A program made the translations under genes and the position numbers. This document shows, in pieces, positions 25,852 to 32,861 of a DNA stretch of 39,986 bases. Under the pieces are notes generated by a model, which saw nothing but the letters and a program-made list of their open reading frames with translations, was not told where the DNA came from and searched no databases. Origin of the DNA: Candidatus Taylorbacteria bacterium (lineage in GTDB: Bacteria; Patescibacteriota; Minisyncoccia; Phycocordibacterales; HO2-43-120); NCBI GenBank assembly GCA_039934295.1, contig JBDTMN010000011.1, positions 1 through 39,986 on the forward strand, written 5' to 3'. The first letter of the stretch is position 1, and every line of letters starts with the position of its first letter.

Positions 25852-26652
25852 TTAAATGATAGTTGCTAATTCCGCCACGACTACAAACCGATCCTCCTTT
25901 GCCCCGAAATTATTGCAGGTTACCAAGGTCAGCTTCTGAATATCCGATTTCAAATTTATTTCCACATCGCTGTCCTTGCTTAGAACCACGGAGCTCACCC
26001 GATAGACATATTTGTGACTCTTAGAGTACACGTCAATTTCATCTCCCACGGAAAGCGTGCCTATGTCATTTAATGCCCGATACGCCTTGTTGTATACGAT
26101 TTTTAAATGGCTCGAGTGTCCAAGCAACAGAATGTTTCCCGGTTCACCCGGTAATCCGGAGCCAGGATAGCGAACCACTCCGCTCTGTAAAGCTTCGTCC
26201 AATGCCCACACCGCTTTTCTTTCCGGATTTGAAATCGGTGAATCAACGCCAACTTTTGCTATGACAATGCGTGTCGGCGCCTCGCTCCCGATTGCATGAT
26301 TGACACTGCTTGCGGATTTGGAAGTGGGAACAGGCGTCTTCGTTTTAGAAACAGTCTGCGCTGTCGTCACAGGTCGCACAGTGTAGATTTTTTCCACAGT
26401 TTTGTCCAATTGGGCTGGAATCGAGATTGCATAAATTGCATTATCCGGAGCGCTCTTCGCATTATCGGCTGTTTGCAAATCTTGAGTTTGCGCCTGGCTG
26501 AGAGAAAGAACTGAAGCATGGAGCATGGGGAAAAATCCGAAAAACGCCCAAGTAATGAGAAAGACGAGAATACAGACAGCTAGCCACATAACCCACTGGA
26601 ACATTTTTCCTGATAATATGCTTTCTTCAATTATGGGTAGTTCTTTTTTCAT
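25852..26652 (-). CDS. Sortase
   Basis: 266 aa from the ATG at 26652 (a GTG two codons upstream is possible). One N-terminal membrane helix (~25-45), a Ser/Thr/Pro-rich stalk (~55-125), and a sortase beta-barrel. The catalytic triad is visible: His179 (LLLGHSSH), Cys246 in TLVTCNN, and Arg255 in DRFVVVAE. Sortases cleave a sorting motif and transfer the protein to an amine acceptor outside the membrane. The class (D/E-like by length and motif context) is not certain. It is cotranscribed with the VPYTG protein. Confidence 0.92.
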   Translation of the reverse strand: MKKELPIIEESILSGKMFQWVMWLAVCILVFLITWAFFGFFPMLHASVLSLSQAQTQDLQTADNAKSAPDNAIYAISIPAQLDKTVEKIYTVRPVTTAQTVSKTKTPVPTSKSASSVNHAIGSEAPTRIVIAKVGVDSPISNPERKAVWALDEALQSGVVRYPGSGLPGEPGNILLLGHSSHLKIVYNKAYRALNDIGTLSVGDEIDVYSKSHKYVYRVSSVVLSKDSDVEINLKSDIQKLTLVTCNNFGAKEDRFVVVAELATII

Positions 26653-26702
26653 ATGCACTTATTTAGCTTTAAAAGCCTTATTTATAGGCCTTATTCGTAT
26701 CA

Positions 26703-26731
26703 TTGACAATCTATATACGTTGTTCTATAAT
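26703..26731 (+). promoter_or_regulatory. Consensus promoter for the CARDB protein
   Basis: TTGACA, 17-nt spacer, TATAAT: a perfect sigma-70 match. The predicted start near 26738 gives a leader of about 115 nt that crosses the oppositely directed sortase promoter. An AAGGAG follows shortly but no ATG is close to it. Confidence 0.75.
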
Positions 26732-26778
26732 GGACTAATAAGGAGTGCTTAATTCCCCTTTATCCCTGTTAGTTATAT

Positions 26779-26807
26779 ATGATATAACATTATTGCTTTT
26801 CTGTCAA
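26779..26807 (-). promoter_or_regulatory. Promoter for the sortase operon
   Basis: On the minus strand TTGACA, 17-nt spacer, TATCAT. It fires leftward across the plus-strand promoter at 26703-26731, giving a leader of about 120 nt. Confidence 0.65.
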
Positions 26808-26853
26808 CTACCTCCCCTTTTGTCTAATAAACCCTAAAACCTTTTACAATACC

Positions 26854-28005
26854 ATGCAAGACGCACACATAAAAGAATTTCTAGATCCTAAAGAGCCCAA
26901 GCATGAAGAAAAGAAGGACCAGGCCGAACGAGCCCGCAACGCGGCAATTAAAACCTTTGCGGTTCTTGGACTTGCCGGCATTTTGGCTCTCGTTTCGTGG
27001 GGAGTCGTGAAATTCGCGCCCCAGGGAATCAAGTCTCTCACCTCCGCGACATTTTCGCTTACTTCTAAATTCATTCCGAACAAAAACAAACTTACGATTA
27101 CTTCGGATAAACAAAAAGTATCTTCGGGGGTAATGTTCATTTTAAGCTGGACAAATAGAAACGAAGAAAAAGGCACGTACTCGCTTACCTACCCCTGCGC
27201 GGACGATTTTCATCTTGAGGCGGTTGAAATCCAATCAAATAAAAAATTAACGATTCCCTGTAGCACTGATTTCGCTTTCGCTTCAGATGAAAATAAAATT
27301 ACCCTCATTCCGCTCCTAAATATAAATCAAAACGTGAATGTCCCCATCACTTTGAATTTCACAACCGATGGAAGCGAGAAAGTTACGAGCTCGTCGAGCG
27401 TCACCATGGCTTTCACAAAAGTGTCTCCTCCTCTTCAGCCCGCCATCGCCACTTCAACTTCGAACGCTTTGGCATTAAGTCCGATTTTAACTGATACCCC
27501 TCCGCCAGTGCTCGCGCCTTCTCCAACACCAACTCTTGTAGTCGCGCCAAGTCCTACTCCGCGTCCTACTCCTGTCGCGCGCCAACCTGTTTACACCTAC
27601 GTTCCGCAACCCGCTCCTCCGCGAGAAGACCCGTTCGGAAGACCTGACCTCTCGATTCGCATTTTGGCAACGGGAACCGTAAACTCGCGTAACCAATTTA
27701 TTGAACAGTCAGCAATTGACTCGAACGAAAGAGCGGCAGTGCGTTTTGAAGTGCAAAATATTGGCACGAAAGGCAGTGGCATATGGCGTTTCGAATCTGA
27801 ACTTCCAACGCAGAGATCCTATACCTTCCGCTCTGACCTCGAACCCACACTCTTTCCTGGCGACAAAATAGAATTCACCCTCGCTTTCGACGAATTTGAA
27901 AACACCTCCAACTTGCGATTCACTATCCAAGTTGACCCTTCCGACCAAATAGACGAACTCGATGAAAATAATAACGATGCAGGTGTGGGAATAAGAGTGA
28001 ACTAG
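26854..28005 (+). CDS. Membrane-anchored surface protein with CARDB domain
   Basis: 383 aa. A short charged cytoplasmic N-terminus (~1-30), one membrane helix (~33-53), a beta-rich extracellular region (~80-195), a Pro/Thr linker (~205-265, repeated PSPTP), and a C-terminal CARDB/CHU-type beta-sandwich (~268-383: PDLSIRI ... AVRFEVQNIGTKGSG ... VDPSDQIDELDENNND). CARDB domains occur in bacterial adhesion proteins. It is divergent from the sortase operon and shares its regulatory region. It lacks a sorting motif and is anchored by its N-terminal helix. No SD is present. Confidence 0.82.
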   Translation: MQDAHIKEFLDPKEPKHEEKKDQAERARNAAIKTFAVLGLAGILALVSWGVVKFAPQGIKSLTSATFSLTSKFIPNKNKLTITSDKQKVSSGVMFILSWTNRNEEKGTYSLTYPCADDFHLEAVEIQSNKKLTIPCSTDFAFASDENKITLIPLLNINQNVNVPITLNFTTDGSEKVTSSSSVTMAFTKVSPPLQPAIATSTSNALALSPILTDTPPPVLAPSPTPTLVVAPSPTPRPTPVARQPVYTYVPQPAPPREDPFGRPDLSIRILATGTVNSRNQFIEQSAIDSNERAAVRFEVQNIGTKGSGIWRFESELPTQRSYTFRSDLEPTLFPGDKIEFTLAFDEFENTSNLRFTIQVDPSDQIDELDENNNDAGVGIRVN

Positions 28006-28017
28006 CTTTTAGCTCCC

Positions 28018-28082
28018 AATTTTATTCGCAAATTCATATTTGCGAATAAAATTGAGGATGTCGACATTTCTTAATGTCGACA
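28018..28082. repeat. Two consecutive perfect hairpins
   Basis: A 17-bp stem (CAATTTTATTCGCAAAT and its complement, loop TCAT) is followed by a second hairpin made of two copies of the palindrome ATGTCGACAT. They directly follow the CARDB gene. Confidence 0.8.
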
Positions 28083-28108
28083 TAGACTAACTAGCTGTTA
28101 GTAATCTC

Positions 28109-28134
28109 AAAAAACGGCTTTCGCCGTTTTTTTT
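28109..28134 (+). terminator. Rho-independent terminator
   Basis: AAAAAACGGC, TTTC, GCCGTTTTTTTT: a classic terminator ending the CARDB transcript. The first cassette repeat begins at its T tract. Confidence 0.85.
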
Positions 28135-28185
28135 AGCCACCGGCAAGGACCGTCCTTGATATGCAAGAACCGCTCAACAGAGCGG
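28133..28185. repeat. 53-bp direct repeat, copy 1 (cassette boundary)
   Basis: Identical to 29104-29156 except for one base. It contains two hairpins, CAAGGAC/GTCCTTG and CCGCTC/GAGCGG. In this copy the T tract after the second stem is interrupted (CATTTTT). Confidence 0.93.
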
Positions 28186-28287
28186 CATTTTTCAACCTCT
28201 CCTCATTGATTGATTTAGTCACACATATTGCCATTAACCCATTCTGTGGGAAAACCGCCATATGTGTGTGCACATTACCGAAGACCC

Positions 28288-28316
28288 TTGACTTTTAGGT
28301 GTTCAATGTGTATAAC
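28288..28316 (+). promoter_or_regulatory. Promoter of the cassette gene
   Basis: TTGACT, 17-nt spacer, TATAAC. It gives a leader of about 155 nt containing a 10-bp hairpin (28360-28369 with 28396-28405). Upstream, at about 28213-28268, CACACATAT and ATATGTGTG form another inverted pair. Apart from this promoter, the hairpins and the boundary repeat, 28186-28478 holds no gene. Confidence 0.6.
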
Positions 28317-28478
28317 TTATAGGTTACCTCGTTCTTTCACAATCTACTTTCTAAAGATGGTCATAGCCAAAAGGTTCCGATTATTCGGTGCTTTCTGGCT
28401 ATGACTATACTAGTCTAGTTCCTGCTCGGATGAGGGCGACACGAAAACGGGCAAATTAGCCCAAGGAGAAAAACTGTT

Positions 28479-29084
28479 ATGGAAACGAAAATGGACTTCG
28501 CGTCCCAGAACCTAACCGCTGGTCAGCTCAACGCCATCGTCAAGATCCTCGGAGGTGAGGAAGGTGCTTTGAAGTTTTTGCGTGGTGAACATGTTGTTCA
28601 GCCCGCGGTCATTCCCGAACCCCCGCCCGAACCCGTGCTGAACTTCATCGTTCGCGTGAATAGGTCCGTCAAGCCAACCTTCAACCATGGGATATTCACG
28701 TCGCGCTGGTTGGATAAACCCGAGTTGGAGTGCTTGGGACCCGCTGAATACAACCTTCAAGACGGGGTTGTAGAGTGGCTCCACGACGACCAGAAGCGTA
28801 ACTCCGTTGACGGCAATACCATCTACAGTCACTTGAAGAAAAACGATGCTCTCGCCACCTGTCTGAACATGCAGGATGGGCTCGCCATTAAAGAGAGGGG
28901 TATCGCCGTGTTCCACAAGCTGTTCGCGGGCAAGGCGGTGTTCCTGTGGAAATCTGTCATAAGAGGCGATTGCGATTGGCGTGTCCCGTATCTCCACATC
29001 GAGGGCAACGAGGTTGTGTTGGGTGCGTTCAATTTGGACGACCACTGGTTCTCCTGCCACCCCGCTCTCCGTTTCAGCAAGTAG
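28479..29084 (+). CDS. Cassette protein of unknown function, 201 aa
   Basis: A soluble protein starting METKMDFASQNLTAGQLNAI and ending HPALRFSK. An N-terminal helical segment (NLTAGQLNAIVKILGGEEGA, FLRGE) is joined by a Pro/Glu linker (~44-52) to a mixed alpha/beta domain with several Trp and His residues. From memory, CPR genomes contain repeated small proteins with a similar N-terminal segment, but I cannot verify this. The gene is visibly GC-richer and uses different codons from its neighbours. It has a canonical AAGGAG ten bases before the ATG, rare in this window, and sits between direct repeats. An equally long antisense frame (28512-29117) is treated as a shadow because the SD and promoter point to this strand. 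Confidence 0.75.
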   Translation: METKMDFASQNLTAGQLNAIVKILGGEEGALKFLRGEHVVQPAVIPEPPPEPVLNFIVRVNRSVKPTFNHGIFTSRWLDKPELECLGPAEYNLQDGVVEWLHDDQKRNSVDGNTIYSHLKKNDALATCLNMQDGLAIKERGIAVFHKLFAGKAVFLWKSVIRGDCDWRVPYLHIEGNEVVLGAFNLDDHWFSCHPALRFSK

Positions 29085-29103
29085 CACTTTGGACTTTGGG
29101 CAC

Positions 29104-29156
29104 TTAGCCACCGGCAAGGACCGTCCTTGACATGCAAGAACCGCTCAACAGAGCGG
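29104..29156. repeat. 53-bp direct repeat, copy 2 (cassette boundary)
   Basis: The partner of 28133-28185. Here the second hairpin is followed by an uninterrupted T tract and works as the terminator of the cassette gene (29139-29163). Confidence 0.93.
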
Positions 29157-29163
29157 TTTTTTT
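29139..29163 (+). terminator. Terminator of the cassette gene
   Basis: AACCGCTC, AACA, GAGCGGTTTTTTT: part of direct-repeat copy 2. Confidence 0.85.
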
Positions 29164-29220
29164 ATTCTTAGAAAAAAGAATCCTTAATTTTCTAAACGCT
29201 AAACACTTCGGTCACAAAAG

Positions 29221-29251
29221 CCCCACTTGGAGGCAAGGCCTCCAAGTGGGG
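29221..29251. terminator. GC-rich perfect hairpin (14-bp stem, AAG loop)
   Basis: CCCCACTTGGAGGC, AAG, GCCTCCAAGTGGGG. It lies downstream of gyrB on the minus strand and downstream of the cassette on the plus strand, so it may serve both. There is no adjacent T tract. Confidence 0.6.
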
Positions 29252-29312
29252 GATACGTTTTAATTCCATGTGAAATATGTCGACGGTAAATCTTCCAATT
29301 CTCTTTTCATAA

Positions 29313-29347
29313 AGCTAAAAGCTAGTAGCTAATAGCTATAAGCTCTC
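29313..29347. repeat. Five-unit heptad array after gyrB
   Basis: AGCT recurs at exactly 7-bp spacing (29313, 29320, 29327, 29334, 29341) within words NAGCTNN. The array ends a few bases before the gyrB stop. No complementary second arm is present here. Confidence 0.85.
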
Positions 29348-29349
29348 TT

Positions 29350-32300
29350 CTAGATGTCCAAATTCGCCATCTTCGCATTCGACTGAATAAATGTTTTACG
29401 AGCAGGAACATCGGTTCCCATGAGCATATCGAATACTTTGTCGGCTTCGGCTGCGTCTTCAACAGTTACTTGCTTCAAGATTCTCTTTGACGCGTCCATG
29501 GTCGTTTCCTTGAGCTCTTCCGGATTCATCTCTCCCAAACCTTTGTATCTTTGGATAGAAATTTTTGGAACTCTTTTTTGCGAGCCTTCTTCCTCTGCTT
29601 CCTCTTTCGCCTCTTTGTTCGTGTTCTGATCTTCCTCCGCTGGGTTTTCGATGAGGTCTATGGCCTCGACATCCTTGCCCAGATATTTTATTTTCTCTTC
29701 CTCGGTGTAGACGTAGGTCACCTCTTTTCCTTTTTTGATTTTATAAAGTGGCGGCTGGGCAATGTAAATAAACCCTCCATCTAGTAGCGGTTTGAAGTAT
29801 CGGTAGAAAAGAGTGAGTAAGAGCGTGCGAATGTGCGCTCCATCCACATCGGCATCAGTCGCGATAATGATTTTGTGGTAGCGAAGTTTTGAGACGTCAA
29901 ACGTATCCCCTATCGCGGTTCCAATCGCGATGACCAAGTTCTTAATCTGCTCGCTTCCGAGCATTTTGTCGAGTCGCGCTCTCTCAATATTCAAAATTTT
30001 CCCACGAAGCGGCAAGACAGCCTGCGTCCTTCTGTCCCGTCCTGTTTTGGCACTATTGTGGACAAAAATCCCAGAGGCCAATGCAAAATTATGAGTTCCG
30101 GGTACTTCAATATCATACACATCAAATCTTTCAGACATTTTCTCAATTTTCTTGATTCTGTGATTAAAATGTGTTATAGCTTCTTCAAATTTATTTTTTT
30201 CTCCAGCAAAAAATCGGTCGCGAACGGTTTCCCATTTAATGAGAGACTTGTCGTTTGTTTCTTTTCTAATTGCGTTATAAGCATTAACGTCAATTTTGCC
30301 GTTTTTCAAATACAAATCGTGCAGGGTTTTAAGTGCCTTATTGAGATACGTTTGGTTATAAGAATTTTTTCTTTTAGAACGAAATTCGGGAGTCCATTGT
30401 TTTTTAGTTTCCTGGCTTCTCCAAGCAAGAAGGCTTTCATTGCTCCATTCTTTCCTTGCTTCTTCACGAAGCCAATCCTTTCGCTCTGGGTGTTTTTCGA
30501 AAGAATCAATTACTTTTTCAGATTGTTTCAGTCGATTTTCTGAAGACGACCAATGTGCCTTCTGATTTTCATTCAAAAGATTATTATTTGATTTTCTGTA
30601 CTCTTCATTAGAATGATAAAATTCCAGAAATTTCTCTGTCATGAATTTTTTATACTCAGGATTCTCCCATTGCTTCTTTGCATTTGCACTAAACAATTCC
30701 TTTTTCTCTAAGCTTTTATCTCTAGCTTTTATGCGAAAAGCGCCTGTTCGTTTGGCTTCCGCCGACTTAACTTTCACATCAGGACGATGAAGCGTGTGCT
30801 CCAAATGACTATAGTGAATAGCCATGTGTTGTTCATAGCTGACTCGTTGAATATTGCTTGGATTATTGTTTCTTTTATTGAAATCAACATGATGGCGATG
30901 ACTACCATTTTTGGAAGTGTAAACACCTTTTTTAAGATTGTACATATCAGCAAGTACATGTGTAGGAATCCATTTTTTCTCTTTTGGATCAAAAACCATT
31001 TCATAGCCGTCAAGGCTTGTACCTTCTCCTTTTACAGAAATTTTCCTATAAAGAGGAGCGATGCTGTCATTCGGGGTTAAAGCATGAGCCGGCTTATAAG
31101 AACCGCCGACTAATCTAAAAGGATGATCGGGTGTGCACGTAAGTTCTTCATCCGAGTCCAAAATTATTTTTATTACTTCTGCATTATGTTTTGTGAGTCT
31201 AGGATTTGTTATGGGCGCTAAACCAATATGGCCATCCTCACGCATCGTGTAGCAAAAATTTTGCTTACCCTGTTTATCTTCCTCAATCAACTCTTTTAGA
31301 GATAATGCTCGACCATCAGACAATGCAATTTCAGTTTTGTCAATCCAACATCCACCGGCGCTATCCCCCTCAACGATAAACAATTCAGCCTCCGATGCTT
31401 CTTTAGTTTGGCAATCAGCGAGTTTTCCTGGAAGTGTCATGCCCTCAAGCGCGCCCTTGCGAAGCACGGAATCCTTGGCGGCCTTTGCCGCTTTTCTTGC
31501 TTTCAAGGCCAGCACCACTTTGCCGATTACTGCCCGAGAATCGTCCGGGTTTTCCTCGAGGAACGCCGAAAATGCGTCGCCAAATACAGTAGACACTGCT
31601 CCCTGCGCCTCCACCGACCCCAACTTTGCCTTTGTCTGCCCTTCAAACTGAACTTCGCGCATCTTTACCGATACGACGGCGGTCAGGCCTTCGAGCACAT
31701 CCTCTCCCGTAAAATTGTCCTCCGATTCTTTGATGAGATTATTTTTTCTCGCGTAGGCATTCAGTGTTCTCGTGAGAGTCGTTTTGAAACCCGTTATATG
31801 AGTTCCTCCTTCAGAAGTGTAAATATTGTTTGCAAAAGGCAGAACCCTCGATGAAATATCGTCCACATATTGGAGAGCGATTTCAACCGATTCCACTCCT
31901 TCGACTTTCTTTTCAACATAAAAAATATTCTTGTGAACCGACGTCAAGGCTTGGTTTGTAAACCGAACCAAAGAAACAAGGCCTCCCTCGAAATAAAATG
32001 CCTCCGACGGAGCGTCGAGACCGAGCTCTTTGAGATAAAACACTTCTTCATTCTCGAAGTCCCCGTCAATTCCGCGAAAATCGATGACGCTTATCTTTAA
32101 ACCATGCACTAGGTATGCTTGCTGACGCATATGGGTAACCACTCGGGTGAAATCGAATTTAATTTCTCCATCCTTGGCGGAAAATATCTCCGAGTCGGGC
32201 TCAAATGTGGTGATCGTCCCGTGAAGTTTTGAAGAGCCGATTTTTTTTACCGCCGCTTTTCTTTTTCCTTTTGAATATTCTTGAACGTACTTCCCCCCGT

Positions 32301-32727
32301 CTCTGTGAACCTCCACCCTGCAGTAAATGGAAAGCGCATTCACTACCGAAGCGCCCACTCCGTGAAGCCCTCCCGACACTTTGTATCCTTCTCCGCCAAA
32401 TTTGCCTCCGGCGTGAAGCGTAGTCATGATTGTTTCCAATGCGGAAACTTTTGTTTGCTTATGCATGTCTACGGGAATTCCTCGTCCGTTGTCCGTTACC
32501 CGCACGCGGTTTTGAGGCAGAAGAACCACTTCGATGTCATTGGCAAAACCCCCCATCGCTTCGTCGCGGGAGTTATCAAAGATCTCCGTTATGAGATGAT
32601 GCAAGCCGTCCGGCCCCGTAGTTCCGATATACATTCCGGGCCTTTTGCGGACTGGCTCTAATCCTTCGAGAACGGTAATGGATTCAGCGCTGTATGTTGA
32701 TTTTTTCGGTTCTTTTTCTTTAGCCAT
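29350..32727 (-). CDS. gyrB: DNA gyrase subunit B with an in-frame intein
   Basis: 1125-residue precursor, 693 aa after splicing. The GHKL ATPase domain begins ITVLEGLEPVRKRPGMYIG, with DNSRDEA, DNGRGIPVD and GGLHGVGASVVNALS. The TOPRIM domain (AELFIVEGDSAGG ... IIIATDADVDGAHIRTLLL) is interrupted by the intein exactly between SAGG and SAKTGRDR. The C-terminal IQRYKGLGEMNPEEL motif is present. With GyrA it introduces negative supercoils. The ATG at 32727 is chosen over a TTG six bases upstream. A TATAAT (32758-32763) gives a ~24-nt leader without a well-placed SD. Confidence 0.96.
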   Translation of the reverse strand: MAKEKEPKKSTYSAESITVLEGLEPVRKRPGMYIGTTGPDGLHHLITEIFDNSRDEAMGGFANDIEVVLLPQNRVRVTDNGRGIPVDMHKQTKVSALETIMTTLHAGGKFGGEGYKVSGGLHGVGASVVNALSIYCRVEVHRDGGKYVQEYSKGKRKAAVKKIGSSKLHGTITTFEPDSEIFSAKDGEIKFDFTRVVTHMRQQAYLVHGLKISVIDFRGIDGDFENEEVFYLKELGLDAPSEAFYFEGGLVSLVRFTNQALTSVHKNIFYVEKKVEGVESVEIALQYVDDISSRVLPFANNIYTSEGGTHITGFKTTLTRTLNAYARKNNLIKESEDNFTGEDVLEGLTAVVSVKMREVQFEGQTKAKLGSVEAQGAVSTVFGDAFSAFLEENPDDSRAVIGKVVLALKARKAAKAAKDSVLRKGALEGMTLPGKLADCQTKEASEAELFIVEGDSAGGCWIDKTEIALSDGRALSLKELIEEDKQGKQNFCYTMREDGHIGLAPITNPRLTKHNAEVIKIILDSDEELTCTPDHPFRLVGGSYKPAHALTPNDSIAPLYRKISVKGEGTSLDGYEMVFDPKEKKWIPTHVLADMYNLKKGVYTSKNGSHRHHVDFNKRNNNPSNIQRVSYEQHMAIHYSHLEHTLHRPDVKVKSAEAKRTGAFRIKARDKSLEKKELFSANAKKQWENPEYKKFMTEKFLEFYHSNEEYRKSNNNLLNENQKAHWSSSENRLKQSEKVIDSFEKHPERKDWLREEARKEWSNESLLAWRSQETKKQWTPEFRSKRKNSYNQTYLNKALKTLHDLYLKNGKIDVNAYNAIRKETNDKSLIKWETVRDRFFAGEKNKFEEAITHFNHRIKKIEKMSERFDVYDIEVPGTHNFALASGIFVHNSAKTGRDRRTQAVLPLRGKILNIERARLDKMLGSEQIKNLVIAIGTAIGDTFDVSKLRYHKIIIATDADVDGAHIRTLLLTLFYRYFKPLLDGGFIYIAQPPLYKIKKGKEVTYVYTEEEKIKYLGKDVEAIDLIENPAEEDQNTNKEAKEEAEEEGSQKRVPKISIQRYKGLGEMNPEELKETTMDASKRILKQVTVEDAAEADKVFDMLMGTDVPARKTFIQSNAKMANLDI
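30055..31350 (-). other. GyrB intein (432 aa) with HNH homing endonuclease
   Basis: Starts with Cys (CWIDKTEIALSDGR) and ends with FALASGIFVHN before the +1 Ser of the extein. The splicing blocks are recognisable: block A at the Cys, block B-like CTPDHPFRL, block F (FDVYDIEVPGTHNFALASG), and the terminal HN pair. The insert holds an HNH-type nuclease (HRHHVDFNKRNNNPSNIQ) followed by DNA-binding repeat-like segments (KKQWENPEYKKFM, SSENRLKQSEK, KKQWTPEFRSKRK). All splicing residues appear intact, so protein splicing is expected. Confidence 0.93.
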
Positions 32728-32861
32728 AAACAAAAAAGCCCTATGCTTTCACCTCTAATTATAGCAAATTGACACCCTTTTTGAAAGCACTTTTTCCACA
32801 AAATATGGCTTAATATTAGCTCTAAATCAGGCTTTTAGGACACTAGTTGCCAGCATGAAGA

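Noticed and set aside
26736-26830. Small leader peptide ORF behind the AAGGAG at about 26740
   Set aside because: No ATG follows at a suitable distance. The GTG frame lacks an SD of its own, and the region carries the opposing sortase promoter.
28512-29117. Antisense ORF of 201 aa over the cassette gene
   Set aside because: The SD, promoter and terminator all belong to the plus-strand frame. The antisense frame has none and reads through the boundary repeat.
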